Assembly (NCBI RefSeq): GCF_000423845.1
Contig: NZ_AUIT01000002.1
Coordinates: 1 to 64,000 of the forward strand
DNA: 64,000 bases
Reading direction: 5' to 3'
Origin: Thermodesulfobacterium hveragerdense DSM 12571
Lineage (GTDB): Bacteria > Desulfobacterota > Thermodesulfobacteria > Thermodesulfobacteriales > Thermodesulfobacteriaceae
In this document: positions 32,897 to 42,792 of the stretch, one piece after another
Numbering within the stretch: position 1 is the first letter of the stretch
Layout: every line of letters begins with the position of its first letter
Position numbers and translations under genes: made by a program
Notes under the pieces: model-generated
Told to the model about the DNA's origin: nothing
Seen by the model: the letters and a program-made list of their open reading frames with translations, nothing else
Database searches by the model: none

Positions 32897-34282
32897 ATGA
32901 ATTTTATGGAAAATATATTGGATAGGGTTGAATTTTTAAATCAGCATAAATTTAATGAGAAGGGTCAATACATTCTATACTGGATGTATCATTCTCAGAG
33001 AGAAGATCTCAATTATGCCTTAGAGTTTGCAATTTTTCTTTCTAATAAACACAAAAAACCACTTGTTGTCTACTTTCCCATAACAGACTTTTATTTTCAT
33101 TCGAATAAAAGATATTATTTTTTTATGCTTGAGGGTGTACTAAAAACAAAAAATAAGATCGAAGATAGAGGGATTAAATTTCTATTAGAGTTAACCAACA
33201 AACCTTTTTACGAAGTAGTTATCGAAAAGTCTCGTGATGCTGCTGTGTTAGTTTTAGAAAAAGCTTATTTAAAATACCATAGAAAGATTAGACAGGAAAT
33301 AGCCAGAAGGGTTGGTTGTTGTGTATATAGTGTGGAAGATAATGTCGTTGTCCCGATTAAGGTGGTTTCAACCAGATTAGAACCTTATGCAAGGACTATC
33401 AGGAATAAACTTTACTCTAAGATGCCTAAATATTTGAGAATACCTCCAAAATTAGATTTAAAGATAAAATCAGTTTCCATGGACTTTGGTTTTAACGAAG
33501 AACATCCAAAAGAGGTTGAAGAACTAATCAAGAGATTAAACATAGATAAAAGCGTAGAAGAGGTAACCAAACATTTTCGTGGGGGAGAGGAAGAAGCTTC
33601 TAATAAATTAGAAATTTTCATCAAAGAAAGACTTCACAAATATAGGACACTTCGATCAAATCCTGGTTATAACTATCAATCAGACTTAAGCCCATACTTG
33701 CATTTTGGGCAAATATCTCCAGTTAGGGTCGTTTTAGAGATTCTTAAGTTTTATGACAGAAGGGATGAAAACGTGGAGGCTTTTTTTAACGAACTGATAG
33801 TATGGAGAGAACTTGCACGTAACTTTTGTTATTACAATCCTTTGTATAACGAATTTGAAGGAATCCCCACGTGGGCCAAGCAGACCTTAGAAGAACATCT
33901 AAACGACAGGCGAGAATATGTATATAGCCTAAAGGATTTAGAAGAAGCCAACACCCATGATAGTTATTGGAATGCTGCACAAAAGGAACTTCTGAAGACT
34001 GGGAAAATGCATAACTACATGAGAATGTATTGGTGTAAAAAATTGATAGAGTGGACAACTCATCCTAAAGAAGCCTTCAACATAGCCTGTTATTTAAACG
34101 ATAAGTACTCTTTAGATGGAAGGGACCCAAATGGATATTTAGGAATATCATGGTGTTTTGGAAGTTGCGACCATCCTTGGCCAGAAAGGAAAATTTTTGG
34201 AAAAGTAAGATACATGAGTAAAGAAGGACTTAGTAGAAAGTTTGATATGGATAAATATTTACAAAGAATCGATCGACTTTAG
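32897..34282 (+). CDS. Class II CPD photolyase
   Basis: A 461-residue flavoprotein. The N-terminal photolyase fold begins with YILYWMYHSQREDLNYALEFA (about 23-43). The C-terminal class II signatures are FFNELIVWRELARNFCYY, MRMYWCKKLIEW, YLNDKYSLDGRDPNGYLGISWCFG and HPWPERKIFGKVRYMS. It uses FADH2 and blue light to split cyclobutane pyrimidine dimers. It is divergent from the methyltransferase/flavoprotein operon. An alternative ATG four codons in is possible. Confidence 0.93.
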   Translation: MNFMENILDRVEFLNQHKFNEKGQYILYWMYHSQREDLNYALEFAIFLSNKHKKPLVVYFPITDFYFHSNKRYYFFMLEGVLKTKNKIEDRGIKFLLELTNKPFYEVVIEKSRDAAVLVLEKAYLKYHRKIRQEIARRVGCCVYSVEDNVVVPIKVVSTRLEPYARTIRNKLYSKMPKYLRIPPKLDLKIKSVSMDFGFNEEHPKEVEELIKRLNIDKSVEEVTKHFRGGEEEASNKLEIFIKERLHKYRTLRSNPGYNYQSDLSPYLHFGQISPVRVVLEILKFYDRRDENVEAFFNELIVWRELARNFCYYNPLYNEFEGIPTWAKQTLEEHLNDRREYVYSLKDLEEANTHDSYWNAAQKELLKTGKMHNYMRMYWCKKLIEWTTHPKEAFNIACYLNDKYSLDGRDPNGYLGISWCFGSCDHPWPERKIFGKVRYMSKEGLSRKFDMDKYLQRIDRL

Positions 34283-34314
34283 ATAAGCTTAACTTAAGAA
34301 ACTTACAAATATGG

Positions 34315-34389
34315 CGGGGCTGACGGGACTTGAACCCGCGGCCTCCTGCGTGACAGGCAGGCGCTCTAACCTTGCTGAGCTACAGCCCC
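34315..34389 (-). tRNA. tRNA-Asp (anticodon GTC)
   Basis: Minus-strand cloverleaf with acceptor GGGGCTG/CAGCCCC, anticodon loop CTGTCAC between CCTGC and GCAGG, T-loop GGTTCAAGTCC and discriminator G. No CCA is encoded. Confidence 0.95.
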
Positions 34390-34650
34390 ACGTTATAAAC
34401 ATAAAAATAACATATCTTTCTAAAAATGCAACCCTCAACGTGTAGAGGTTTTAAAAAATTTTATTCTTTTTGCCTCAATTTTCTGATATAAAAAACCTTT
34501 TTAAGGCATCCCAAGTCTCTACAAATAAAAAGAAGTATCTCCTTTGTTTGCAGAGATCTTTCAAGAAGCTCAAAAGAATAAGCGCGTAAGGCAGAAATAA
34601 TTCAGTCTTCTGCAATTACAACAAAGCGTTTTCAAATGCCCTTATTTGGC
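34390..34650. other. Spacer upstream of pgi, no gene recognised
   Basis: About 260 bp between tRNA-Asp and the pgi promoter holds no open frame of note. A partly mismatched hairpin (TCTCTACAAA near 34515 against TTTGCAGAGA near 34557) and a short GCAGAA/TTCTGC stem are visible. They could belong to a small RNA or leader, but nothing here matches an RNA family I know. Confidence 0.3.
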
Positions 34651-34678
34651 TTGACAAATCGTTCTTTTTTCTTAAAAT
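34651..34678 (+). promoter_or_regulatory. Housekeeping-type promoter for the pgi operon
   Basis: TTGACA at 34651-34656 and TAAAAT at 34673-34678 with a 16-base spacer, 32 bases before the pgi ATG, which has AAGGAG just upstream. Confidence 0.65.
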
Positions 34679-34710
34679 ACTTGGATAAATCAACCCAAAA
34701 GGAGTTTTAA

Positions 34711-36429
34711 ATGTCTCAACCTCCCAAGATTGTTAAAACTTATCGAGATTTTGGGCACATCAAACGCCCGAGAAACCTGTCTAACGAACAAAAACAAGAG
34801 CTTTTACAAAGGTTGTTTCAAAAAGATCCCTCTCTTTTTAGTTCTGACCCAGCAATTCAAGAGAAGATAAAAAAACGTTTAGACTGGATAGACGGAGTTA
34901 CTCCTATTCTACTTAAGATAAAAGATTATCAGACTTTTGCAGAAGAGGTAAAAGGTGAGTTTTCTCACATAGTTTGGTGTGGAATGGGTGGCTCTGCCCT
35001 TTTTCCGTTGGTATTATCTCAGATGTTTGGTCCTCAGCCAGGCTATCCTCAATTTTTGGTGGTTGATACCAATGATCCAGAGATTATCAAGCAAGTAGAA
35101 AACTTACCGTTAGAAAAGACCTTATTTTTTATCGTTTCTAAATCAGGGACTACGTTAGAGACCCTTTCTCATTTAAAGTATTTTTGGCAGAAATCAGAAG
35201 GAAAGGGCTTAAACCCTGGTAATCATTTTGTAGCTTTAACCGATCAGGGCTCTCCTCTTGAAGAACTGGCTAAAGAGCTTGGTTTTAGGAAGGTTTTTAC
35301 CCATCCTCTTTTTATAGGTGGAAGATATGCCGCTCTTTCTGAAATTGGGTTTTTACCTGCGGCTTTGATGGGTCTTGATCTGAATAAAGCCTTAAGTTAT
35401 GCCCAAAAGATGTATGAGGCTTGCCATGCAGACATTCCTTGGGGATATAACTTAGCTGCTTCTTTGGCTGAGTTTTTGGTAGAGGCTTATGTGCAGGGCC
35501 AGGATAAAATTTCTCTTATTACCGATCCATTGCTTAAACCCTTTGCCTTATGGTTAGAGCAACTATTGGCTGAAAGTTTAGGGAAGAATTATACAGGATT
35601 GGTGCCCATAGTAGGAGAATCTCCAGGATCTCCTACTGTTTATGGAAACGATAGAACTTTTATCTATCTAACCCTTAAAGGCAGAGAAAAGATTTATCAG
35701 AGGTTGATTTCAGACCTTACAGAAGAAGGTTTCAGGGTAAAAACCTATGTTTTGGATGAAAGATACGAAATTTTTGCTGAAGCTTTTCGCTGGATGTTAG
35801 CCACCGCCCTCTGTGGTTATTTTCTTACTTTAAATCCCTTTGATGAACCGGATGTGGTGCTTACCAAAGAAAAAACCAGAGAATTTTTAGAAAAGTTCAA
35901 ACAAGAGAGGGATTTCGGCATAGAACTTTATTTAGACGAATCTACAGGTATTAGTTTCTATTATGAAGATACCATATCGATCGAATTTCCTAAATTTTCA
36001 GCCTTACTTAAGAAGTTCTTTAAGGATTTTTCTCCTTGGACTTATGTGGGATTGTTGGCTTATCTTCCCTCAACTCCTGAGATTGAAGACATTTTTAGGG
36101 ATTTTAGGACACTTGTTCGTGAAAGAAAGAATTGTAGCACCGTTTTTGGTTTTGGACCAAGGTATCTGCATTCTACAGGACAGATGCATAAAGGGGGTCC
36201 TATTCTTTCAAGGTTTATGATTTTTACCAGAAAAGGTAGAAACCCTGAGCAGATAATCCCAGGGGAAGGATATACCTTTTGGGACCAACAGTTTGCTCAG
36301 GCCTATGCAGATTTTAAGGCCCTGGTAGAAAGGAAAAAGCCTGTTATCCTTATCCATCTTACAGAAAATTATAAGGAAGATTTGAAAACTTTTTATCATC
36401 TATTAGAAAAAGCCTTGAGTTTTGAATAG
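34711..36429 (+). CDS. pgi: Glucose-6-phosphate isomerase
   Basis: A 572-residue PGI with two SIS-type halves. [13 protein letters not shown] (near 89) and [18 protein letters not shown] (near 142) bind the sugar phosphate. [24 protein letters not shown] carries the conserved GGR-S region, and [19 protein letters not shown] (near 480) completes the active site. The sequence resembles the isomerase half of bacterial transaldolase-Pgi fusions rather than E. coli Pgi, but no transaldolase part is present. It interconverts glucose 6-phosphate and fructose 6-phosphate. It heads a plus-strand operon reaching hemB eight bases later. Confidence 0.92.
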   Translation: MSQPPKIVKTYRDFGHIKRPRNLSNEQKQELLQRLFQKDPSLFSSDPAIQEKIKKRLDWIDGVTPILLKIKDYQTFAEEVKGEFSHIVWCGMGGSALFPLVLSQMFGPQPGYPQFLVVDTNDPEIIKQVENLPLEKTLFFIVSKSGTTLETLSHLKYFWQKSEGKGLNPGNHFVALTDQGSPLEELAKELGFRKVFTHPLFIGGRYAALSEIGFLPAALMGLDLNKALSYAQKMYEACHADIPWGYNLAASLAEFLVEAYVQGQDKISLITDPLLKPFALWLEQLLAESLGKNYTGLVPIVGESPGSPTVYGNDRTFIYLTLKGREKIYQRLISDLTEEGFRVKTYVLDERYEIFAEAFRWMLATALCGYFLTLNPFDEPDVVLTKEKTREFLEKFKQERDFGIELYLDESTGISFYYEDTISIEFPKFSALLKKFFKDFSPWTYVGLLAYLPSTPEIEDIFRDFRTLVRERKNCSTVFGFGPRYLHSTGQMHKGGPILSRFMIFTRKGRNPEQIIPGEGYTFWDQQFAQAYADFKALVERKKPVILIHLTENYKEDLKTFYHLLEKALSFE

Positions 36430-36437
36430 GAGGAAAG

Positions 36438-37415
36438 ATGTTTTTCCCAGAGTATAGACCAAGAAGGCTAAGGAAAAACGAAAGCATCCGTTCCTTGGTA
36501 AGAGAAACCATTCTTACGGTAGATGATTTGATCTATCCTCTTTTTGTGTGCGAAGGAAAGGGAGTAAAACAGGAAATAAAATCTATGCCAGAGGTTTACC
36601 GGTTTTCTTTAGACCAGGTTATAGATGAAGTAAAGCAGGTGGTGGAATTAGGGATTAAAGCTGTCCTTCTTTTTGGGATACCTGATAAAAAAGACGAAGT
36701 AGGTAGTTCAGCCTATGCTAAAGAAGGAATCGTCCAAAAAACTGTTAGAACTTTAAAAGAAAAATTTCCTGACCTTATGGTTATTACAGACGTCTGTCTT
36801 TGTGAATATACTTCTCATGGACATTGTGGAATAATCAAAAATCATACGGTGGATAATGAAGCTACCTTAGAGCAACTTGCTAAGGTGGCTTTGTCTCATG
36901 CCAGAGCAGGGGCTGATATGGTTGCTCCTTCGGACATGATGGACGGAAGGGTAGGGCGGATTAGAGAAGCTCTTGATGAAGCAGGTTTTATTGATGTCGC
37001 TATCATGAGCTATGCAGTTAAATATTGTTCAGCTTTTTATGGGCCTTTTAGGGAGGCTGCTGATTCAGCTCCTAAGTTTGGTGACCGCAGATCATATCAG
37101 ATGGATCCTGCTAACATAAGAGAGGCTTTAAGAGAGGCTTATTTAGACGTTCAAGAAGGTGCAGACATTTTGATGGTTAAGCCTGCTATGCCTTATTTAG
37201 ACGTAATAAAAACAATAAGACAAGAATTTAACCATCCGTTAGCTGCTTATCAGGTTAGCGGAGAGTATGCTATGATAAAGGCTGCTTCTAAGTTGGGATG
37301 GCTTGATGAAGAAAAGATCATGTTTGAAAGTTTGATAGCCATTAAAAGAGCAGGAGCAGACTTAATTATCACCTATTTTGCCAAAAAGGTTGCTCAGGCC
37401 TTAGCTAAGAGATAG
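36438..37415 (+). CDS. hemB: Delta-aminolevulinic acid dehydratase (porphobilinogen synthase)
   Basis: A 325-residue enzyme with the zinc-type metal site [14 protein letters not shown] (near 117-130) and the two Schiff-base lysines in [18 protein letters not shown] (near 198) and [13 protein letters not shown] (near 250). It condenses two ALA molecules to porphobilinogen in heme and corrinoid synthesis. An AGGAGG lies just upstream of the ATG. It is three bases before the rlpA gene. Confidence 0.96.
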   Translation: MFFPEYRPRRLRKNESIRSLVRETILTVDDLIYPLFVCEGKGVKQEIKSMPEVYRFSLDQVIDEVKQVVELGIKAVLLFGIPDKKDEVGSSAYAKEGIVQKTVRTLKEKFPDLMVITDVCLCEYTSHGHCGIIKNHTVDNEATLEQLAKVALSHARAGADMVAPSDMMDGRVGRIREALDEAGFIDVAIMSYAVKYCSAFYGPFREAADSAPKFGDRRSYQMDPANIREALREAYLDVQEGADILMVKPAMPYLDVIKTIRQEFNHPLAAYQVSGEYAMIKAASKLGWLDEEKIMFESLIAIKRAGADLIITYFAKKVAQALAKR

Positions 37416-37418
37416 TTT

Positions 37419-38180
37419 ATGATAATAAGATTAACCTGGGTGCTAGGTTTTTGTTTGTTTCTTACCGGGTGTGCAAAACCTCCTAAACCAGTAGTTTTAA
37501 ATGACGAATACAGTCACTCAGCCCCCTCCTCAACCCTACCAGGCTGGTTAAAACCTTATACCATTAACGGGAAAACTTACTACCCTTTACCTTCAGCCAA
37601 AGGGTATGAAGAGGTTTGTGTGGCTTCCTGGTATGGGCCAGGTTTTCACGGTGAGTTTGCCGCAAGTGGAGAAGTATATAACATGTATGATTATACCGCA
37701 GCCCATAAAATACTACCTATGGGAACCTATCTTTTGGTCACAAACCTTGAAAACGGAAAACAGGTAGTGGTAAGGGTTAATGATAGAGGTCCTTTTGTAG
37801 GTGAAAGATGTCTTGACCTTAGTTATGCCGCAGCTAAAGAGTTAGGACTTATCGGTAAAGGCACGGCTAAGGTTAAAATCGTGGCTCTGGGAGAAGGAGA
37901 AATCAAGGACGATAAAATGGTATATACCTCTATTCCTGATTTTAATAAAGGCGAGTTCTATCTTCAGGTAGGGTCGTTTAAACAAAGAGAAAATGCTTTA
38001 CAATTTAAGAGACAATTGGAAAAAGAGTCCTTTAAGGTGGAGATAGAACCTTTTATTAAAGGAGACTGTATCTTCTATAGGGTGCAGGTTTATTTAAGCA
38101 ACGATTTACAACAGGCCTTAGCTCTTTCACAGACGCTAAAAAAACAAAGGTTTAAACATGCCTTTCTGGTTGCTCGTTAA
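37419..38180 (+). CDS. rlpA: RlpA-family septal ring lytic transglycosylase lipoprotein with SPOR domain
   Basis: A 253-residue lipoprotein with lipobox LTGC (Cys near 18). The RlpA double-psi beta-barrel (about 68-155) contains ASWYGPGFHGEFAASGE and VRVNDRGPFVGERCLDLS. A C-terminal SPOR domain (about 180-250, FYLQVGSFKQRENA) binds denuded glycan at division sites. It cleaves peptidoglycan strands during daughter cell separation. Anchoring as a lipoprotein again supports a diderm envelope. Confidence 0.92.
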   Translation: MIIRLTWVLGFCLFLTGCAKPPKPVVLNDEYSHSAPSSTLPGWLKPYTINGKTYYPLPSAKGYEEVCVASWYGPGFHGEFAASGEVYNMYDYTAAHKILPMGTYLLVTNLENGKQVVVRVNDRGPFVGERCLDLSYAAAKELGLIGKGTAKVKIVALGEGEIKDDKMVYTSIPDFNKGEFYLQVGSFKQRENALQFKRQLEKESFKVEIEPFIKGDCIFYRVQVYLSNDLQQALALSQTLKKQRFKHAFLVAR

Positions 38181-38192
38181 CGGTGTTAATCT

Positions 38193-38915
38193 ATGGAAAA
38201 AGATCTGGAAGAACTGGAAAAAATCATAGAATTTCGATTTCATAATAAAGACCTGTTGAAGAGTGCTTTAACTCATAAGTCTTATAAAATAAATCATAAA
38301 GAATTAGCTTTAGAAGATAACGAAAGACTTGAGTTTTTGGGAGATGCTGTGTTAAATCTTTGCATTTCTCAGTGGATTTTTCATAAATACCAGAAAGATC
38401 AGGAAGGTGTACTTACTAAAAAAAGGGCATACCTTGTGTGTAAAGCAACTTTGATAAAGGTAGCTAAAAAATTGAATCTTTTAGACTATCTTTACTTAGG
38501 TAAAAGAGAGCAATTCCTCGATTTGAAAAGTAAAGAAAATATAGCTGCCAGAGCTTTAGAAGCCCTTATAGGGGCTATATTTTTAGAAGGTGGACTTGAA
38601 GTTGCCTGTGAAAAGGTGAAAACATGGTTTAAACCTTACTTAGTAAATTTTCCGAAAATTATAGGATATGATTACAAAACAGAATTGCAGGAATTTTTAC
38701 AAAGTAGATATCATGAAAGACCTGAGTATGAGGTGGTTTCTGTTTCTGGACCTCCTCATAACCCTAAGTTTGAGGTGGTGGTAAAACTAAACGGAAAGAT
38801 CTTAGGTAAAGCCAAAGGTCCTTCTAAGAAAGAAGCAGAAAACCTTGCAGCCAAAAAAGCCTTAAAACAACTGAAGGCTGAGGAAAGGGAGGAGTATATA
38901 AAAGGTGGAGCTTAG
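38193..38915 (+). CDS. rnc: Ribonuclease III
   Basis: A 240-residue endonuclease with the RNase III signature NERLEFLGDAVLNL (near 43-56), the second catalytic Glu segment ALEALIGAIFLEGG (near 121) and a C-terminal double-stranded RNA-binding domain (about 160-230, KTELQEFLQSRYHERPEY to KKEAENLAAKKALKQL). It processes rRNA and structured mRNAs. It lies between rlpA and era, as rnc-era neighbours commonly do. Confidence 0.95.
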   Translation: MEKDLEELEKIIEFRFHNKDLLKSALTHKSYKINHKELALEDNERLEFLGDAVLNLCISQWIFHKYQKDQEGVLTKKRAYLVCKATLIKVAKKLNLLDYLYLGKREQFLDLKSKENIAARALEALIGAIFLEGGLEVACEKVKTWFKPYLVNFPKIIGYDYKTELQEFLQSRYHERPEYEVVSVSGPPHNPKFEVVVKLNGKILGKAKGPSKKEAENLAAKKALKQLKAEEREEYIKGGA

Positions 38916-39258
38916 AGGACATCATCTAATCTGTTTGCAATTCTACAAAGGTTTAGGATATAATGAAGCTTTTGTAGAAAACCTAAACAAGGTGGTTGAG
39001 GCTTGGGAAAAATCTCCTGTGCTTATCGTCGAAGGCCCTGATGTGGTTTGTAAAGCCTGCCCTTATCTTGATGGCCAAGTTTGTAAGCTTAGTGATAAGA
39101 TATCTCAAAAAGATCGTTTAGCGTTAGAGCTTCTTAAGTTAAAACCAGGCTTTTTGGTAAAAAAAGCAGAGATAAAGGATAAGCTTCCTAAGGTATGTGA
39201 TAGATGGAAAAATGAGGCTTGTATAGACTGTTTGTGGAAAAAGTTTTGTTTTAAGTAA
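38905..39258 (+). CDS. DUF1284 cysteine-rich protein
   Basis: A 117-residue protein starting with the conserved LRGHHLICLQFYKGLGY of DUF1284. Cys pairs occur in CKACPYLDGQVCKL (about 56) and near the C-terminus (CDRWKNEACIDC), suggesting an iron-sulfur or zinc site. The function of the family is not known. The GTG start overlaps rnc by 11 bases, so it is translationally coupled between rnc and era. Confidence 0.8.
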   Translation: MELRGHHLICLQFYKGLGYNEAFVENLNKVVEAWEKSPVLIVEGPDVVCKACPYLDGQVCKLSDKISQKDRLALELLKLKPGFLVKKAEIKDKLPKVCDRWKNEACIDCLWKKFCFK

Positions 39259-39286
39259 ACAAATTTAAACATAGAGGTGTTTACAG

Positions 39287-40219
39287 ATGAGTATAGAAAC
39301 TAAAAGTTTTGAGGAAACAAAAGAGTCTAAAACCAGATCTGGGTTTGTGGCTATCGTAGGATTTCCTAATGTAGGTAAATCAACGTTATTAAACCGGATA
39401 ATAGGCACTAAGGTTTCTATCGTAAGTCCAAAACCCCAAACTACCAGGTTTAACATAAAAGGTGTTCTTACCCAAGACAACTATCAGATAGTTTTCATAG
39501 ATACCCCAGGGATTCATGACGCAAAATCTCTCTTTAATAAAATGATGGTAGAAGAAGCTTTAGAGGCTTTAGAAGAAGTAGATCTCATTTTATGGGTCGT
39601 AGATGTGACCCATAGATTACCTGAAGAAGAACGACTTTTAGACATCATCAAAAGAGCCGACAAGCCTACCATCTTGGTTTTAAATAAAATAGACCTTATC
39701 AAAAAGAGTGAACTTCTTCCTATGATAGACTATTTTTCTAAACTACATGACTTTAAGGCCATCATCCCTGTTTCTGCTTTGAAAAACGACGGAATCGAAA
39801 GGATCATCGATGAACTGGTGAAGCTTTTACCAGAAGGTTTTTTTTATTATGAACCAGAAAGGGTTACCGATTTACCTTTAAGTCTTCTGGTGGCAGAGAT
39901 TGTCAGAGAAAAAATTTTTCAACTAACCTATCAGGAAATACCCTATAGTACCGCGGTTAAAGTGGAACAAATAAAAGAAGACGAAGAAAAAAACTTGCTT
40001 TATATCCAGGCAACGATATTTATCGAAAGAGACTCTCAAAAGGGTATCATCATAGGGAAACAAGGCCAGATGTTGAAAAAGATAGGCACCCTTGCAAGAG
40101 AAGAATTAGAATTTCTCTTAGGAAAGAAGATATACTTAGCCCTTTGGGTAAAAACACTAAAAGACTGGCGAGAAAAAGAAACCTATATCAGAAACTTAGC
40201 CATTCCGTTTAGGGAGTAA
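39287..40219 (+). CDS. era: GTPase Era
   Basis: A 310-residue ribosome-assembly GTPase. G1 GFPNVGKSTLLN (near 22), the switch region PKPQTTRFNIKG, G3 DTPGIH and G4 NKID are followed by a C-terminal KH domain with GIIIGKQGQMLKKIG (near 255). It binds the 3' end of 16S rRNA during small subunit maturation. A GAGGTG ribosome-binding site precedes the ATG. It is convergent with the chemoreceptor gene, with two bases between the stops. Confidence 0.95.
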   Translation: MSIETKSFEETKESKTRSGFVAIVGFPNVGKSTLLNRIIGTKVSIVSPKPQTTRFNIKGVLTQDNYQIVFIDTPGIHDAKSLFNKMMVEEALEALEEVDLILWVVDVTHRLPEEERLLDIIKRADKPTILVLNKIDLIKKSELLPMIDYFSKLHDFKAIIPVSALKNDGIERIIDELVKLLPEGFFYYEPERVTDLPLSLLVAEIVREKIFQLTYQEIPYSTAVKVEQIKEDEEKNLLYIQATIFIERDSQKGIIIGKQGQMLKKIGTLAREELEFLLGKKIYLALWVKTLKDWREKETYIRNLAIPFRE

Positions 40220-40221
40220 GC

Positions 40222-42174
40222 TTAGACTTTTTTAAACTCAGAAAGATAGATTTCTTGCATCTTATCTAACAGTTCTCTTAATTTCAGAGAATGCATTCCA
40301 ATTTCCTTTTCTAAATTTCTAACCTTTTCTGTTTGACCAGAGTCATAGGCCAAAACGATTTCTTTAGCTAAAAGATGGCATTTCTTGTGAACTTCTTCAA
40401 ACTCCTTAAAAACAGGTATGTTTCTAAACTTTGCCCCTTCCTCTCCATAATACCATTTACCTATGCCACAGCCTTGATAGTTTCCTATAATTTCAGCATT
40501 TAGCTTTTCCCAACCTTTTAGATGAGATTTAACTCTCAAGTACATCCTTTCATGGTCTCCTTTAAAGATATCGAAAAGGCTTTCTTTTAGTTTTTGAGTA
40601 ACCACAGCGGTTGCTGTATGCCTTAGATCAGATGAAATCAAAATTAGGTGATAGATAGATTGCCCTAACTTTTCTATAAAACCATCTATTTCAGACGAAA
40701 GTTTGGCTACTTTTTCGACGTTTTTACTGATTTCTTCGCTGGCAACAGACTGTTGTTCTGTGGCAGCAGCGATTTGAGAGATAGCATCTTTAACATTTTG
40801 AGAAGAGGTTACGATTTGGTTTAAAACCTGTTTTACTTTTTCTAAAGAGGCTAAGGCATTCTCAACCTCTTTAGCGGTAGTTTCCATCTTGTTAAAGGCT
40901 TGGGTGGTATCTTGCTGGATGTTGCCTATTTTTTCTGCGATTTCTTGGGTAGCCTTTAATGTTTTATCAGCTAACTTTCTTATCTCATCAGCCACTACCG
41001 CAAAACCTTTTCCATGCTCCCCAGCACGAGCCGCTTCAATCGTTGCGTTAAGTGCAAGGAGATTCGTTTGGTCTGCTATATCTTTTATTAACTGAACGAT
41101 GTAATCGATTTCTTCAGCCCTTTGATTTAAGCTATCCATCACCTGCTTTAGGGCCATGGTTTCCTGATTAGCTTTTAAAACAATACTACCTGTTTCTTCT
41201 GAAAGGGTTTGAGCCTCAAAAGCAACCTCGATATTATGAGAGGCTAAGTCTGACACAGAGGTTGCGTTTTTAGCAATGTCTCCGATGGTAGCTGTCATTT
41301 CCTCGATTGCTGCCGCTATTTGGGAGGCCTGATTTGCTAACTGTTTTGCATTCTCAGAGGTTTTATCTACATATCTAAAGTTTTCGTCTGTTGCATCAGC
41401 TAAGCGAGAAGAATAGGAAAGAGATTTTTCGTTAAGTTCGATAAAAGAGGTAAGTAGCTTGTGAATACTTCTTGCTACCCTTCCGGTGATGTCTTTATAG
41501 TCTATATAAGGCACTTTGACCGTTAAATCTCCCTCAGCCATCTTTTGCAAAACTAAAGCCAGATGGTCTAAAGGTTTATGAGAGACAATATAAGCTATAT
41601 AAACCGCTAAGAAGGCTCCTATGATTCCTAAAAATCCAAGCACTCCGTAAGAGATTTGAGTTTTAGTGATGATAGAAAAGATATCATTATACTGGAGGGT
41701 TAACACCAGAGCCCCTAAAACCTCCCCTTCGTTTACCTTGTGGCAACTCAAACATCTGTTTTCAGCTTTAAGAGGGTAAATTCCTTTTAAGCTATCTTTT
41801 TCTTTAACGAAAAATTCTTTACCAGCTAATACTGCTTCTTTCTCTTTTGATGGTAAATCAAAAGAACCTTCTTTATTTCCGCCAAATTGAGCCTCAATTT
41901 TGGGGCTTTTTAAAACTTTAACGTTACCCAGAGAAGAGAGATAGTAATTTCTTAGTTCTTTATAATTAGGGCTTGCCATATCTTTGATTAAGGCTTCTTT
42001 TACAGCTTTAGCATAATGGGGTAATGTTTTAGTTTTAGCTTGATGAAGGTTTATATAGTATAGACTATAACTGGTTACAAAAACAGTAATTGCAATTCCT
42101 ATAAAAAGAACTAAAACCAAGGGTATGGTAAGCTTCCACCTCAACCTGAGGTTCTTGTTTAAACTATCAAACAT
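40222..42174 (-). CDS. Methyl-accepting chemotaxis protein with periplasmic heme-c motif and CZB domain
   Basis: A 650-residue receptor. An N-terminal helix (about 15-37) is followed by a periplasmic sensor region (about 40-180) containing CLSCHK, a c-type heme attachment motif. A second helix and HAMP (about 180-260) follow, then a signalling domain with the hairpin tip [22 protein letters not shown]-type sequence. The C-terminus (about 540-620, [14 protein letters not shown] and [11 protein letters not shown]) is a CZB zinc-binding domain. It probably senses redox or a gas at heme and is tuned by zinc or hypochlorite at CZB. Similar DcrA-type receptors occur in sulfate reducers. Confidence 0.88.
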   Translation of the reverse strand: MFDSLNKNLRLRWKLTIPLVLVLFIGIAITVFVTSYSLYYINLHQAKTKTLPHYAKAVKEALIKDMASPNYKELRNYYLSSLGNVKVLKSPKIEAQFGGNKEGSFDLPSKEKEAVLAGKEFFVKEKDSLKGIYPLKAENRCLSCHKVNEGEVLGALVLTLQYNDIFSIITKTQISYGVLGFLGIIGAFLAVYIAYIVSHKPLDHLALVLQKMAEGDLTVKVPYIDYKDITGRVARSIHKLLTSFIELNEKSLSYSSRLADATDENFRYVDKTSENAKQLANQASQIAAAIEEMTATIGDIAKNATSVSDLASHNIEVAFEAQTLSEETGSIVLKANQETMALKQVMDSLNQRAEEIDYIVQLIKDIADQTNLLALNATIEAARAGEHGKGFAVVADEIRKLADKTLKATQEIAEKIGNIQQDTTQAFNKMETTAKEVENALASLEKVKQVLNQIVTSSQNVKDAISQIAAATEQQSVASEEISKNVEKVAKLSSEIDGFIEKLGQSIYHLILISSDLRHTATAVVTQKLKESLFDIFKGDHERMYLRVKSHLKGWEKLNAEIIGNYQGCGIGKWYYGEEGAKFRNIPVFKEFEEVHKKCHLLAKEIVLAYDSGQTEKVRNLEKEIGMHSLKLRELLDKMQEIYLSEFKKV

Positions 42175-42317
42175 CCTGTTACCTCCTAACTTTTAAAAGT
42201 TACTAAAAAATTTTTATATTTAAAAAATGATAAAAGTCAAGAGAAATTTGTTTGAAAAAAGAAAAAATTTTTGAGAACCCCATAAAAACAAAAAGAGTTA
42301 GTTGAGAAAGATTGGTT

Positions 42318-42773
42318 TTACGATTTTTTGCAGTCTTTGCAAACACCGTAGGCTTGAATTTCTAAGGTTTCAACCTTAAAGTCAAAGTCTTTTTCTATAT
42401 TTTCGGTTAAATCCTTTAAAACCTGATATTCCTCAGAAGGCATGTAGTTAATAATTTTACCACAAACTTTGCATATAAGATGATAATGGTCTCTTTCTTC
42501 CTGTTTTATGAATTCAAAACGAGCTTTACCTTCTTGAAATTCTAATTTTTTGATTATGCCAAGCTGAGTAAGAAGTTCTAAAGTTCGGTATACAGTAGCT
42601 AATCCTATACCAGGTAATATCTCTTTTAGCTTCCAAAAAATTTCTTCAGCTGTGAGATGGCCTTCTGTTTGACTGAGAAGGTTGAGTATGGCCTCTCGTG
42701 CCTGGGTTTTTCTTAAACCACACTCTTTAAAACCATGTTTTTTCCAACACCATCCACCATGTCTCATAATCAT
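42318..42773 (-). CDS. Fur-family metalloregulator
   Basis: A 151-residue regulator with the winged-helix part (LRKTQAREAILNLLSQTEGHLTAEEIF) and a metal-binding C-terminal half: RDHYHLICKVCGKI, and a final CKDCKKS with paired Cys for structural zinc. It could be Fur, PerR or Zur type. A His-rich start (MRHGGWCWKKHG) is unusual. It lies 19 bases after hesA on the same strand, so it may be the last gene of the AOR maturation group rather than a free-standing regulator. Confidence 0.85.
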   Translation of the reverse strand: MIMRHGGWCWKKHGFKECGLRKTQAREAILNLLSQTEGHLTAEEIFWKLKEILPGIGLATVYRTLELLTQLGIIKKLEFQEGKARFEFIKQEERDHYHLICKVCGKIINYMPSEEYQVLKDLTENIEKDFDFKVETLEIQAYGVCKDCKKS

Positions 42774-42792
42774 TTAATTAAACAAAACTTTC

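Noticed and set aside
34515-34557. Small structured RNA upstream of pgi
   Set aside because: The stem has several mismatches and no terminator follows. It is not distinguishable from chance pairing.
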